Both the position numbers and the translations under genes were made by a program. DNA of 64,000 bases, taken from assembly GCA_039621445.1 (NCBI GenBank), contig CP154956.1, positions 67,774,452 through 67,838,451 of the forward strand. The letters run 5' to 3'. Source of the DNA: Euglena gracilis. Lineage: Eukaryota > Euglenida > Euglenophyceae > Euglenales. Positions within the stretch are counted from its first letter, which is position 1, and each line of letters begins with the position of its first letter. Below are positions 11,237 through 24,800 of the stretch, piece by piece. Under the pieces are notes generated by a model. The model searched no databases. It was not told where the DNA came from and saw only the letters and a program-made list of their open reading frames with translations.

Positions 11237-14216
11237 GTTTGCAGATGTCTTGGTGACCCATTTCCCCTGGGCCGACTGAGCAAAAAGAAACCAGAAAGGA
11301 GAACCACACTCTATTCTCAAAGACAATAGCAAAAACAGCACTGATTTTTGGATTATGGAAAACAAAAATTTTGCACTGTTGCAAAATGAGCTCATAACAT
11401 TCAGCTTGAAACTGAGACATGTTTATATTCCGTTGATTTTCACACGTATCTGTCAGGGGTTTTCTTAAGCCGGAGGGGACCCAGGGGGGGGGGGTCCAGC
11501 CAACCAGCATTTTTTTTCCAGCCAGCACCTCCCAGCTGGGTTGTGGACCCCCCCCCCAAGGGGTTCGCTGAAAAAAGATTGGGTCAGCCCAGCAAATTTG
11601 GGACCAAACAATTTTCAAAGTGCTGAAATTTTTGGAGGAAAAAATTGGGGTCAAAAATGGCCAAAAATGACATTTTTGGGTGTTTTGGGTTTTCACCTCC
11701 AAGTTCTGGCTAAAGAGCCAACCCAGCTGGATCAGGGCTCTTTCGGGCACTTTTGGGGGGGGGGTTTCCAGGTCCACTCCTACCCAGGGTTCGAAGGAGG
11801 GTGCAAACACCCACTTTAGAAACCCCACGTGGTTTATAGGATTTGGTTTGGTTGGTCAGCCGAAGGGGTTGTTTGTAAGTTGGAGGTTTATAAGTCAAAG
11901 AATTGTTGGTGAAAATCCAACCCCAAAATGTCCCTGAAACCCCCGAAATTGGCAATTTCGGCAAATTTGTTCAAGAATGGCATTTTTGATGAGTGTCGGT
12001 CTTTTTTTTAGAAAAGCCAAAAAATCAGTTGTTTTGCGGCCGAAAGAATCGTCCCCGGCGGTTTTCATTTTCCTTCCCCAGGGGAGGGGTTATAAGTCAA
12101 GGTTTGATTGGTCAGCCCAGGGGGTTTAGGTGGAGGGTGTCCCCCCCTCCTGGACTGGGGGGGGGGGGTCCGGACCCCCCCCCCACCTGCCAGGGGCCCA
12201 GGCCGACCCGGGGGGGGGGGGGGGTTCCCGGGACCCCCCAAATGGTCAAAAAATTTCCTTTCAGCGCTTTGCGCCGGAAGTTTTGTGCATTTTTGACAAA
12301 TTCCTGCCCCAAAAGTGCCCAAAATGGCATTTTTGGCTTTTTTGGGGGGTGGCAATTTTTTTTTGGCATGGCCTTTCGCACTGGGCCAAAAATAGGTCAC
12401 CCGGGGGGTGTCCCCCCTTCCCCCCCCCTGCTGGACTGGTCACCGGGGGGGGGGGTCCCCCATCCCCCCCTGCTGGACTGGCTCCACACCCCCAGGGTTC
12501 GACATCTGGCCCTACCCCTACCCCGTGGGGGGTCGAACACCTTTTTTCCAGCCAGCCCTCAGGACCCCCAGGGTCCTCAAGAAAACCTCTGGTATCAATA
12601 AGGCCAAGGACTTGTTTTGAAAACGACCTTGTTCCCAAATACAACGGGGGTTGCTTAAGCTGGAGGTGACCCTTCAGGGGGAGTTCAGCCAGCTTGCACC
12701 TTTTTTTTTCCCAGCCAGCAGCTCCCAGCTGGGCTGCAGATCTCCTGGGGGTCCGCTGAAATATAGTTTGGGCCAGCGCAAAGGGCCGAAAATTTTGGAA
12801 TGGGGTCAAAAATGGCCCAAAAATAGCAGTTTTGGATGGTTTTGGGGGTGCCCCACGTTCAATTTTTTTTTGCTGAAAATGACACCCCAGCTGACTTTTG
12901 TCTTTCTTGCCTGCTTGGGGTCCAGCCGGGTACAGCCGCCAGCTGGCTAACACCCCCCCCCGGACCCGACCCTCCCTCCAGCTCCCCGCGGGAGGTGGGG
13001 GGGTCCAGCTGGCCTGTGGGACCCCCCCAGGTCCTTAAGAAAACCCTGGTGTGTCATAATTTGTGAGTGTCATTCTGTGTTTCTTTTGATTTCCTGAGTT
13101 GACATTTCTTTTTGGAAAATCAATTTTATGGTCTAAATATGACCAAGTCATTTTGGTCAATTTTGAGGGCTGAAGGCAAAATGATAGCCGGCAAAGCCAA
13201 CCCAGATCACAGGTGCCTGGAAAAAATCCAACCCATCCCCTAGCCCAGAGGCTGGCGCCACGGGTTGGTGAGTGGGTGCTGACCCCTCCCAGAACCAGGA
13301 AAAAAGGATGACGGCTTTTCGAAAGAAATTGTCCAGAAAAGGGTTTCTGTGGGTTCTCTTTCGGCTTTTTCTGCCATCCCACTTGGGTTTCCTGGAATGC
13401 ACCCCCACCATCACCTTCAAAAAAACGTGATCTGGAGCATATTGTCGCTGACTCGGCGTTTCTAACAGAGGAAGGGACGTAATGCAAGCTTGAAATTTGT
13501 TGAAATGATGTTTTCAATTTTTTTTGTTGGTGGAACAGTTTTTTGTTGTTGTCTTCAGGCCTGTCCGTTATCCAGCATTGCATCTGCCAATGGCTGGCAA
13601 ACCTGTGCTGATGGCTCACGCCCATTACCTTTTCGGGTGGTGGCTGCAACGCGGAGCACAATGCGACCAGGCACAACACCATTTGGCAACGGGGAACCAA
13701 ACGTGGCACTTCCGGAAGCTACCGCGTTGTGCAAAGGCCGTGTGGTTTCAGTCAGCTGGCAAGGCGGCTCAATCCAACTGCTGGGTATGCAGGGCAAGCA
13801 AGTCCCATTTGCAGCAATGGGGATGGAGTTGTTGATGTGAAAAATTTTTTATGGCAGAAGACAGAGGAAGATGAAGGCTGGTTCCCAGGCCGAACCTGGA
13901 AGCCACGGGGAGGGCATTGGTCAGACGAAGGGCTGGGGTTGTTATCTCTGTTTGCTTCGCAGAATCCTCCAGAAAAATGATGTATGACGAATTACCTCAG
14001 GGTGGGTGGTTCGTGCAATTCTCCCTCCTGCATTGATGGATCTTTTCCTTCTGGCGCTTTTGGTTCAAGGCACAGATGCCCAGTCCGCCCGCATCAACCT
14101 TTTGATAGAATCTGTGCCCCAAAAGCCCACACCCACACCCACCCACCCACCCACCCACCCACCCACCCACCCACCACACACCCACCCACCCACCCACCCA
14201 CCACACCACCCACCCA

Positions 14217-14263
<47 letters not shown>

Positions 14264-17200
14264 ACGTGCACGCGCATTCACTCACTCACTCACTCATTTA
14301 TTTGCCCCCTCATTTATTCAAGCGATTGAGTTAATATGCTGAATTTTCAACTTGTGAACGACTTTGTGTCGAGTGCCACCATTCTGAAAAGAAAAAGTCA
14401 ATGCTGAATTTGACTCCATCCAAGGTCGATGATAGAGGTCAGTGTTCTGGTTGTAAAGGTTGTAAACAGGGGTGAAAACCTGAAAGGTCTCTGTGTTTTT
14501 GTTTCCAGCAGCTTTTCGTTGGAGGGGCGGAACCCCCCCCCATCTTTTTTCCAGGGATTTCACTGAAAGCTAGATAATTACGAAGAAAGATCCCAGACCA
14601 TTTGCGGCAGATTCATCCATGTGGGCTGGCAAATTTAATGAATGCCTGTGCTCACTTGCCTTTTTTTTCTCTCGAAGAAAAGGTTTTTTTTTGCAGAATA
14701 TCTTCTTTATTTTAAAGTAAAATTATCCATGCCGTGGTGATGCACCACTCTGAATTGAGAAGGATTGTTTCATTCATTTTACAGATTACCCAGAATCTTC
14801 AGAATTTGTGCCGTACCACAAGAGCGATGTGTGGGTGGATGATAAAAAGGTGAAGCAGCTTCCAAGGGAGGGCGATCTGGTTTCATTTTACATCGTTGTG
14901 GATGAGATCACCAAGAAGGAGAAGGCAGAGCAGGTCTGGTTGGTTCTTGGGAAAAAATTGCTCATTCAATAATTTAGAATTTATTCAAATAAATTGTTTC
15001 AGAGGTATGTGTAATGGAAAAGGGCGGGTTTTGAATTCTGCCATTGACATATCATTCAACCTGAAACTAACCTGGACCATTAGTGTGGGGCTGCCAATTA
15101 TTCCTCCCCCTCTGGTGTACTCTTTGATTTTTGACCTTTCAAACTTCTTTCCTGGACAGGTTGTGCAAAAGTGCCCAAGCCCCAGGGATAGATGGGAAAC
15201 TTTTCGGTTTTGAGGTCCGTAGTAAGAGGGTCTTACCCTGGGAGGTAAGGTGAGGGGGTCCGGACCAGGGTTCGATATAAGGAGGGCGTACATGGTTTAG
15301 GTGGGGGGGTGTCCCCCCCCCCCCCCCCCTCCTGGCCCGCAGGGGGGGGGTCCGGACCACCCCCCCCCCACCTGCAAGGGGGGTCCGGACCGACCCTCGG
15401 GGGCAAAAATTGACCCCCCCCAAAAAGGGTCAATTTTTTCCTCCGGCGCTTCGCGCCGAAATTTTTTTGCATTTTTGGCACATTTTTGCCCAAAAAGTGC
15501 CCAAAATGGCGCTTTTGGCCGTTTTGGGGGGTCAAAAATTTTCGGCCCGGCGCGAATTCGGCCACCCTGACCGCGCACCTGTTTGGTGGGGGGGGGTGTC
15601 CCCGCCCCCACCCCCCCGCTCCTGGCCCTCAGGGGGGGGGTCCGGACCACCCCCCCCCCCACCTGTCCTTATATCGAACCCTGGTCCGGACCCTAGATGT
15701 TGGGGGGGTCTGGACCCCCTCCTTGGCCGGTTCCAAAAATAGCGGAAAATTTTGAAGGGCATTTTTTTGCTCATTTTCTGGCACGCAACGCCGGAAAATG
15801 AGCAAAAAAATGCCCCTTTTCCTCACTTTTGAGCATCTTGCACTGTTAGCAGGGCCAGCTGGTGGAATTTTTTTCCCCAATGAAGATGACTGGTCGGGGC
15901 TGGCTGACCCTCCTCCAGGGGTCCTGGGCTGGAGCCCAAATCCAAAAAAAAATGGAAACTGCTAAAATGTCCCCCCCAAAAACGGCTAATTATGCAAAAA
16001 TGGATATTTGACCCAAATTTGGCCTGGCCAGCCCGCTCCCGCCCCATTTTTGCCCATTTTGACCCATTTTTGGACCAAATAACCTAAACTAGCTGAAACA
16101 GACTGCATTTGGGTCCAGGTCAGGGCATTGCTTAAAGACCCGGGGGGGGGGTCCGCTGGCTAGACATTTTACTGGACACTGGAAAAAATGGACTAGCTAG
16201 CTCCCCCCCCCCGGGGAGGGGGTCCCCCCAACTGCCAACTGGGAAAAAAATTTCCTCCGGGCGCCAGGTGGAAATGAGATTCTGTTCCTGACGAGGCTTT
16301 CAACTTGCAAAACGTGCAAATTTGCACGTTTGAGTTTTGCATTCTTTTTGTTGAAAAACCTCACAGATATTAAACCCCCCCACCTGTAAGAAACCCGTTT
16401 CTTACAGGTGGGTTTTCAAAAAAAAATGGCCCGAGGGGTTTCTTACAGGTGGGGGTTTCTCATAGGTGGGTTTCGATGTCCGAAAATTTTTTGAGCCGAC
16501 AAAAGGCCAAAAGTGGCCAAAAACAGTCAAAAATTTCCTTCGGCGCCGAAGAAAAATGGGGGGTTTCTTGTAGGTGGTTGGGTTCAAGCTCCCCAGGGTT
16601 TCTTAAAGGTGGGGGTTTCTTATAGGTGGGTGTCGGTCCAAAAATCCCGAAAGGGTTTCTTATAGATGGGGGTTTCTTATAGGGGGGGTTTCTTACAGGC
16701 GGGGGGGTTTATTTTGTTGATGTTTTTAATGAGAAATATTTTCTGGAAGTGCTGAAATTTTATCGAAGTCCCTCCACCAAAACTTGACACATACCGAAGA
16801 AGCCCGGGGAATTGATGTTTTCCATTTTGTATTGCCTGCATATTTCAAGGAACATTCCTTTTTCTTCTTCTTTGTACCTGGTTTGGCCCGCAAGGGGGGC
16901 ATTTACCAGAAAAAAATTACAGCACAGAGCTAAAGCTCAGAGCCAGGGAATTTGGCCAAATTTTCTGTGCTGAGCTCTTTACATGTCTGATGGTGCCATG
17001 CTGCAGCAGATGTTTGAGGCTTGTGGCAGCCAGGGCAGCCCCACCCAAAACCCATGCATTTTGGGTCATTTCCAGGTCAAAAAAAAGGTTGAAAGAAAAT
17101 CCAAAACATTTTTTTTGCCCAAAACCATGTTTTTTTTTGGGTCTCCCAGACACGGAGAAAATGAGCGCTTTTCGCCCCCCCCCCGTTTTCGGCCCAAAAC

Positions 17201-18654
17201 GCATGCATTTGGGGGCATTTCCAGGTCTAAAATGTTGAGAATTGAATCACATGTGAAGTCAAAAAAATTTTGTCCAAAACCATATGTTTGGGCCTCCCGG
17301 ACCCGGGTTGTGCCGGGCCGGGTTGCCGGCCGGGCCGCGCCGCCGGGCTGAGCCGCCCTGGCTGCCACAAGCCTCAAATATCTCCTGCAGCATGGCACCA
17401 TCAGACATGTAAAAGAGCTCAGCACTACACAAAACCTGGTTATAAATGGGGGGTGGTGTTTTTATTCGGAAACCCCTCCCCAGGGGGGAAGAGGATGGGT
17501 GGGCTGGACTGATCCCCTAGGGGGGAGTTCAACCTTGTAGGACAACGGTCACATTCTTTCTGTCATGAATTTATATTTCCCCCCTGGTTGAGTTTTTTTA
17601 GCCCATAATTTGAAGCACCCCCCGGATGTTAAGTGAAAGGGAGAAAGGGGGTGGGGTGTCCACAACCCCCCCAACCCACCTCTCTCCAACCCACCTCCTC
17701 GTGGAGATATAACAACATTCCTTTGACAACTTTTTTGTGTGCAACAAGGCTCCTCAAAATATGCAATGCAAAAAAAAATGCAAAAAAAATGCAAAAAAAA
17801 TTACAAAGAAATGCAAACAAATGCAAGTTGCATATGTACATTTCTTTAGGAGCTCCCTGGGGCTGCACATTTTGGAGGGTATTTCGAAAAACTCCACCAG
17901 CTCCAAGAATGCAATACCAAAGACTGCGGTGCAAACTTGCAACGTGATGTGATTGGTTCACCTAGTTGCATCCACTTATATTTCATCATGCAATATGCAA
18001 AAGAAATGCAAATTATTCAACTTGCATATTTCTCCCTGACTCAACTCGCTGGATTTTGGATTTTTTTTGCGTTTTTCTGGGATCCCGGACCCCACTCCCC
18101 CAGGGAGGGGGGGTTGGCCCCCCTCCCTGGCAAACCCAAGCATGAAAGAAAATTTTGAGGGGCTTCAAAAGGTGCCCCAATATTGCGTTTTCAGATGATA
18201 TTTTTCTGCAAATTGAAAAAAAACAGATAATAAAACATAATTTTCTGGTGCTAGGCACTGGGGAAGAAAAAAATTTGCTTCCAGGGTGTGGGAAAAAAAA
18301 TTTCCAAAGCACCGAAAAAAATTTTGGACCCCCCAAAACTGACCAAAAATGCCCATTTTTGGCCATTCTTGGTATTTTTTTGGACCATTTTGCAGGTCTT
18401 GAAAAGAAGCCTGGTTCACTAAAAACAGCTTGTCATCGATTCTATTTTGATCCATTGCAGGTTACAGTCGTCAATCACCAACGAAAGGCATCTGCTCCGG
18501 GGCTGTCAATTCCTGACGGTGTCATTCTCTCAGCCCCCATTCCAGCGCAGCTTGTTGGGGGGACGGAAGCACAAGCTCCTGATGCCACAGAAGGAGGTTT
18601 GAAGGTTGCTGTTCGGAAATCAATCTCAAAGGCTACTGAAAATGGTGTGTGTTT

Positions 18655-18687
<33 letters not shown>

Positions 18688-18782
18688 TGCGAGAGCGTGC
18701 ATGCGTGTGTGTTTGTGCGTGCATGTGTGCGTGCGAGAGCGTACACACCTGCGTGCGTGTGCCTGTGTGCGTGCGTGCGTGC

Positions 18783-18813
<31 letters not shown>

Positions 18814-21800
18814 TGGTGCATATATGTATGCATGTGCATGCACGCACGCTGCTGTGGTTCACACAAGCAAGCAAGGCCATGCATCTTTCCTCTGCTTGAA
18901 ATCAAGCAGAAGCTTGGCTTTCTGGTGAATTTGGCTAAGCTGCCCACCCAATGGGCTTTCTCTTAAACCAGAAGACAATCCAGATTTCCCCAGGCATTTC
19001 AAAAATGGCACAAATTTTTTTTCAGAGTTTTGTTTTTTTGTTTTGATGCAGGAACAATGAAATACACAAGCTGTTTTTTTTTAATGACTCTGGAGGTTTT
19101 TTTTTATGATCCTGTCCGTCACTGGCTGACCTTTCCTGACCGTATGCAAAAAAATTTGTGCTTGGTGCCCAAAAAAGGGAAAATGCTTGGTGCCCAAAAA
19201 AGGGAAAATGCTTGTCATGATCAAATATTTTTGGGATGACAGATTACCAAGATTTTGCAACAACTTCTTCAAAGCGCATTTTTTTCCTTTTTTATATATA
19301 TTTAAATCTGTTTATTTTATGCAGATCCGTTGGCATCCACTGGAAAAAGGAGCCCATTTGCGCCGTGAATTACTCATGGAACTTTTTTTTGCCCACATTC
19401 ACAGATAAATCCCAAAGTTTGTGCACAGCATCTGAAATTTTCCATGCAGCTTCTTTGAAAATGTCAGCAAAACACCCTCAGCCAGAAGGACCGAACTGGG
19501 CATAACCAAATTGATTTGACCAAATTCACTTTGGGGGGGGGTCAAGTCTTCCGGGGAATTCGCAGGGAGCTCTGAAATATTTCCAAAAATGACTTTTGTT
19601 AAAACCATTTCATTTTTATTTCCTCTGGGTCCATTCTTTATCTTTATTTATATTTGTCTACAGCAACCAAGTTGAATCCGGAGGCGCCATCTTTCACGCC
19701 AAAGTTCGCAGCTGATCCTCCGACTCTGCATTCCACAGATGCCATTTTGAATACAGTGTGCTCTAACTCATTTTTTTTTGCCAAATTTGTCCTCTTGGCT
19801 CAAATACACAAATGAGTGAACAAGTATTACTGTCAACAAGGTTACAGAAAAAAAAGGAAAGAAAAGTTGGCAAAATTTTGACCTGGAAGTTTGATCTTGG
19901 TTAAATTTGGTGATTATTTTTTTTAACCTATTATCAGCTATTATTTTTTCGGCAGCCCTAAACTACTGCCCCCCCCCCCTCTGGGAGGGGCAGCCCAGTA
20001 GTTAATCTGGGGGTGCATCTTCTTGTACCCTGCCATTTCCGGGGTAGGGGTAGGGTTAGGATTGGGGGGTGTCGGTCCCTCTTCTTTAGGCCGGGGGGGG
20101 GGGGGCTGTGTACCCCCCGGGGAATTTAAGGAAATTAAAGGGAATTTAAGGAAATTTAAGGGAATTTAAGGGAATTTAACATAATTTAAGGAATTTAAGG
20201 GAAATTAAGAGAATTTAAGAGAAAAGGCTGTTTTTGAGCCGAAAATGAGCGTTTTTCGACCCCCCCCCCCGGCGACCCGTTTTTGGCCCGAAACCCATGG
20301 ACTATACATGAAAAACAGGTCAAAGCAGTCCAAAAAAATCCAAGAAAAGGGTTTTAGGGGTGTGGGGGGGGGGGTCGCTGAGCTCTTAACATTTCAGAAA
20401 TTATTGTAAAGTCACTGAAAATTTCCTTAAATTGCAGGTGTGCAATTTGCAAATTTTAAATTACGCGAAATTTGCAATGTTAGTCTTTTTGGCCTTCCAT
20501 TACGTGCAAATCCCATTAAGAACTCAGCATTATTCAAAACCTGGTAATTGAAAGAATAAGGTTAGGGTTGAGAAGTTACGCCCACAGTTGAGCCTAGCTG
20601 CCCTTACTTTGGTCCAAAATTTAGGCCTAACTTTCAGCCTGGGAGGCCAAAAACATCGTTTTGGACAATTTTTTTTCGGTTTTTTTCGACTTTTTGACCC
20701 AGAAATGACCCAAAATCCATGGGTTTCCGGCCCAAAACGGGGCGCCGGGAGGGGGGGTCGAAAAATGCTCTTTTTTTGGCTCAAAAACAGCTTTTCCGGA
20801 TCCGGGAGGCCAAAAAACATTGTTTTGGACAAAAAAAATTCGATTTTTTTTCAATTTTTTGACCCGTTTTTGGCCAAAGTCCATGGGTTTTGGGCCAAAA
20901 ACGGGGCGCCGGGGGCAGGTCAGAATGGGACCCCCCCCCCACCCACCAGGGTGGTGGGTGGGGGGGGTCGACCACCCCCCCCCACCCCCTGCATGGTGGG
21001 TGGGGGTCGACCCACCCCCCCCCCCACCACCACCACCTCTTCCCGTATTTCGGGGAGCACCAATTTTTGGACCCCAAAAATTTTTCCCAGCGCCTTTGGC
21101 GCCGGATGTGTTTTTGATCCTTTTTGGGACCCATATAGGAGGTCCCCCCAAAAATCCCCAGTTTTTTCATACTTTCCAAAATTTCAACGTTTCACAAAAT
21201 TTTGATTTTGAGAGGTTTTTGAAGCAAAAAAAAAATGCTGTTGAAAATCCAAAAAAAATACAAGAGAAAAAATGTCAGTAAAATTTGACTGTGCCAAAAT
21301 TTGGTCCATTTTTTTAACCTTTGTTTTTTTCACCCCCCTCCTAAAAAATATAAATTTTATAAAAAAATACCAATTTTTAAACCTGAAATTTTTGTTTTGG
21401 GGAAATGTGGTTTTCTATCAAAAAATCATTTATTTTGGGTTCATTTTTTTTCAAAAAAATTTCGAAAATTTTCTCCGGCCAAAATCCCCGTTTTCCCAAA
21501 ATTGGTGCGGTGGGTGGGTGGGGAGGGTCGACCCACCCCCCTCCCCCCACCTCCGGGGTGGGGGGGGGGTTGATCCACCCCCCCCCCACCAGGCCTTCCC
21601 GTTCTGCCCTGGCCCGGGGGGGGGGTCGAAAAACACTCATTTTCGGCTCAAAAACAGGTTTTCCACGTCCGGGAGGCTAAAAAAACATTGTTTCGCGCAA
21701 AAAATCGATTTTTTTTTCGACTTTTGACCCAGAAATGACCGAAAACAGTCTAAGTCAAAACAGGCCGGGGCTATACAAAATGGCCAAAATCGCCCCCCAT

Positions 21801-24800
21801 TTTGATGGGGTTTCTAAATAAAATCAATAAAAATCGGTAGGGTCCAATAGAAGCCCCCCCCCCCCGCCGCCTCCGGTCTGCATAAGGAAAAGGGCCTTTT
21901 TTTGCTCCGGACCCTCCCTACCACCTCCCCAAGGGCTTCCCATCTATCCCTGGGGCAGGGGTCCCATTTCTTTGGCTAATTCTGATTTCTCGTTTTGCGG
22001 CCTGATCCCCATTGTTTTGTATCAAATTTTGGATTAACTTTTGGATTAATTTTTGGATTAGATCAGAATTCTCTGAGAACCCCCTGCCCCAGCGTTGCTA
22101 ATGAAACCGCGGATTATCACCATTACCCCAGCCATTTCCTGGATTTTTTTTGTAGTCGCAAGCAACTGGATCCCCGTTTTTCGAATCAACTCCGTTTGTC
22201 CCCAACTCCCCGCCAGGCCCGAGTTATCCCGAGTTAATCAGCCGACAAGGAGTCCAAACTGGGAAAGATTAGCCAACCCCCTGTTTTGACTCTGCCATTG
22301 CGTTGGGTCAAAAAAAAAATGTGCCCGTGCTCTGGCCTGTCTTTGTGGCCCATTGTTGTTTCTGGACCATTTTTCGGGTCAAGAGTTGATTTTCTCAAAA
22401 AAAATTGAAAATTGAACAAGACTAAAAGAAATGTCCAGTGACCGAATACAAAAAAACGCCCCATCTAACGGTAATTTGATTCCTTGCTATCGCTCAAACA
22501 ATGGCCTTATGGCCGTTTCACTCCAGGTGCTGTTAACCCCCCAAACAGAAGCACGGGTGCTCATTTTTGAGCATATTGCTGTCTTTTGATGTTTTAGGGT
22601 TTTCCACATAAAAAGTATTTGAAGAACTTCAAAAAAAGCATTTTTGAATTTTTTTTTAAAAAAAATCAGGGGTTTTTGACCAATTTTTGTCTGGTATCTG
22701 GGCCTTTGCCGGTCTCCAAAACTGAAAAAAATGCATCCCTGCCAAACCCAGACCTTAGCCCTATGCGTGGCCTTCCCATAATACGCGACACCAAACCGCA
22801 TTCACGTCCCTGTACGGAGTATCCAAATTGGTCCCCCCCCACACCCGGGGTAATGCCATAAATATGCATATGTCCATACATTTATACGGACAAACATATG
22901 CGTTTGTGTGTTAACAGCTGCCCTGACCAGGAGGTCATATCTATGTGGTCGGTGAGAAATTCAGTAAAAAATGGAAAATGATGATGGGAAAATGATGGAT
23001 GTGCGCAGCCGTCTTTGGTTGGCAGGGTTGTGAATGAGCGGGGAGGAGGGGAGGGAGATGGATCGGGACTCTCTCCTGATCGGACCACCCACCTCCTTTT
23101 GTACAACAGATTTTCAGGTGTGATTCACCAGAGATATTTTTGGAGGTCTCAAAAATGCTCCAAAATCGCGTTTTCGCACATTTTTTTGCATTTTTTTGAG
23201 AAATTGGTCATAGAATATACCATAAAATTAAGTGGCAGATATCTTTTTGGGTTCCAGGGGGTTCTGGACCCTACCGGGCCTGAAGGAGCCCCCACCCCTG
23301 TGCAAAACCAACGGTCACTGAATACTCTGATGGTGGGCGGTGCGCTTCGAGTTGGAGCCTGCCTGTCTGCTTGTTGTTAGTTTTCTTCAGAATTCACCAT
23401 GAAAATGGGGGGTGCACTTGTTGGTGCTTCTGCCTTTGGCGGCAGGGGTGTGACTTTATTTGGACCTGCCCGGCACTTCTAGGGGGGGGGGTCATGCCAT
23501 CCAAAGTCACAATTTTACACCAGACGTGCATAACCCTCCAAAATAACACCACCCAAAATACTGCTGGAAGTCAAATATACCTCCCACTGATACTGGTATT
23601 TCACCCATTTGCACAGAAACAAGAAACGGCTTTTTTTTATTTTTCTGACATACTTTGGCAACAAACCATTTCCCGGTCCCCTGCTGGACATTAATAATTG
23701 TTGTATATCAGAAAACTGCACTGGTTTTAAAGATGTGACTGATCGTCTTTTTTGAAAATGGCAAGCCCCCCTTGGGACGCAAAGCAAACCTGGCACGTGC
23801 AGAAGAAATACCTTCTATATTTTTCTATCTACTCAGGAAACTGATCCATCTCCTGTTACCACAAGTGGAAGCGTGCAATTGGAGCCCAAATCCTCTTTCC
23901 TTTTTGAACACTGCACCGGGAGAGTGGTGCAAGTTTCTGTTCCAACTGGGCAAATCCAGATTGATGGCGCTCCTGAAGGTGCACCCACCATTCCATACCA
24001 CTACTCTGATGTTTGGGACGATGGCAAATGTGTGAAGCAGTTCCCCCGGGTTGGGGACACCGTATCTTGCTATATTGGCATTGACCCGAAGACGAAGAAG
24101 GAAAAGGTGTTTCTTGTTTGGGCCAAAGTATTTTTTGTTGTAAATTCCAAGGTGGTTTTGGGCTTTAACCCAGGGATTTGTGCTTATCCTGAAACAGATC
24201 ACTACAGATAATCCCCAAACCCCCAAATACGGATAACTGCGGATAACTACGAATGAGCCCGACCCCTAAGTACGGATAATTACGGATAACTACGGATAAC
24301 TATGGATATGAGATTTGGCATGACGAAGATTTTTAATTGAGGGGGAGGGGAGGGGTTTTATGCATAAGTGTATATTAGCTTGTATTGGATGCAGGTGATT
24401 TCAGAGGATTCACTGCACTCAATCTGGCTTTCTTCATGCCATTTCAACTTTTTGGATGGTTGGCTCAGTGGGCGTTTTTGCAATTATGGATAATTACGGA
24501 TAACTCTGGATAACTGCGGATCAGAATTTGACCCCCAAACTATAAGCATAAATCCCTGTTTAACCCCTCACCTTACATAAGACATTGTTCTTTATGTCAA
24601 GCTTTCCGGTAATCCTCTTTTATTAGGGTTCAGCTTCCTGCCTCCCAGGCTGGTTCTAGGAGGACTGATTCCGGTTCTGCTTCTGATTTTTGGAACTTAT
24701 TCTGCTTTTTGGTCTGTTGCGGAAAATCCGGGGGGGGGGGGGGGGCATATTTTTGGGGGGTTTTTTTGCTGGAAAATTCGGCCGAAAAAAAAAATCCAAT

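Larger units (their letters stand above)
14934..18460. other. intron 8, 3.5 kb, repeat-rich
   Basis: It carries the MITE at 15266-15683, a degraded copy of the CAGG..TTGCTTAA family (about 16125-16275), repeated TTTCTTA(C/T)AGGTGGG units (16377-16710), an inverted-repeat element (16943-17425), and an AT-rich part at 17730-18060 with (TGCAAAAAAAA)n-like sequence. The polypyrimidine acceptor TGATCCATTGCAG ends it. No other gene is seen. Confidence 0.65.

Noticed and set aside
14126-14300. Long open frames on both strands over the CCCA/CA repeats
   Set aside because: They are translations of simple repeats (His/Pro/Thr and Trp/Gly/Val/Cys strings) and have no start or splice context. The same applies to 18645-18845.
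16377-16710. CRISPR-like array of regularly spaced repeats
   Set aside because: Repeat spacing is irregular, the units are degenerate and the genome context is eukaryotic.
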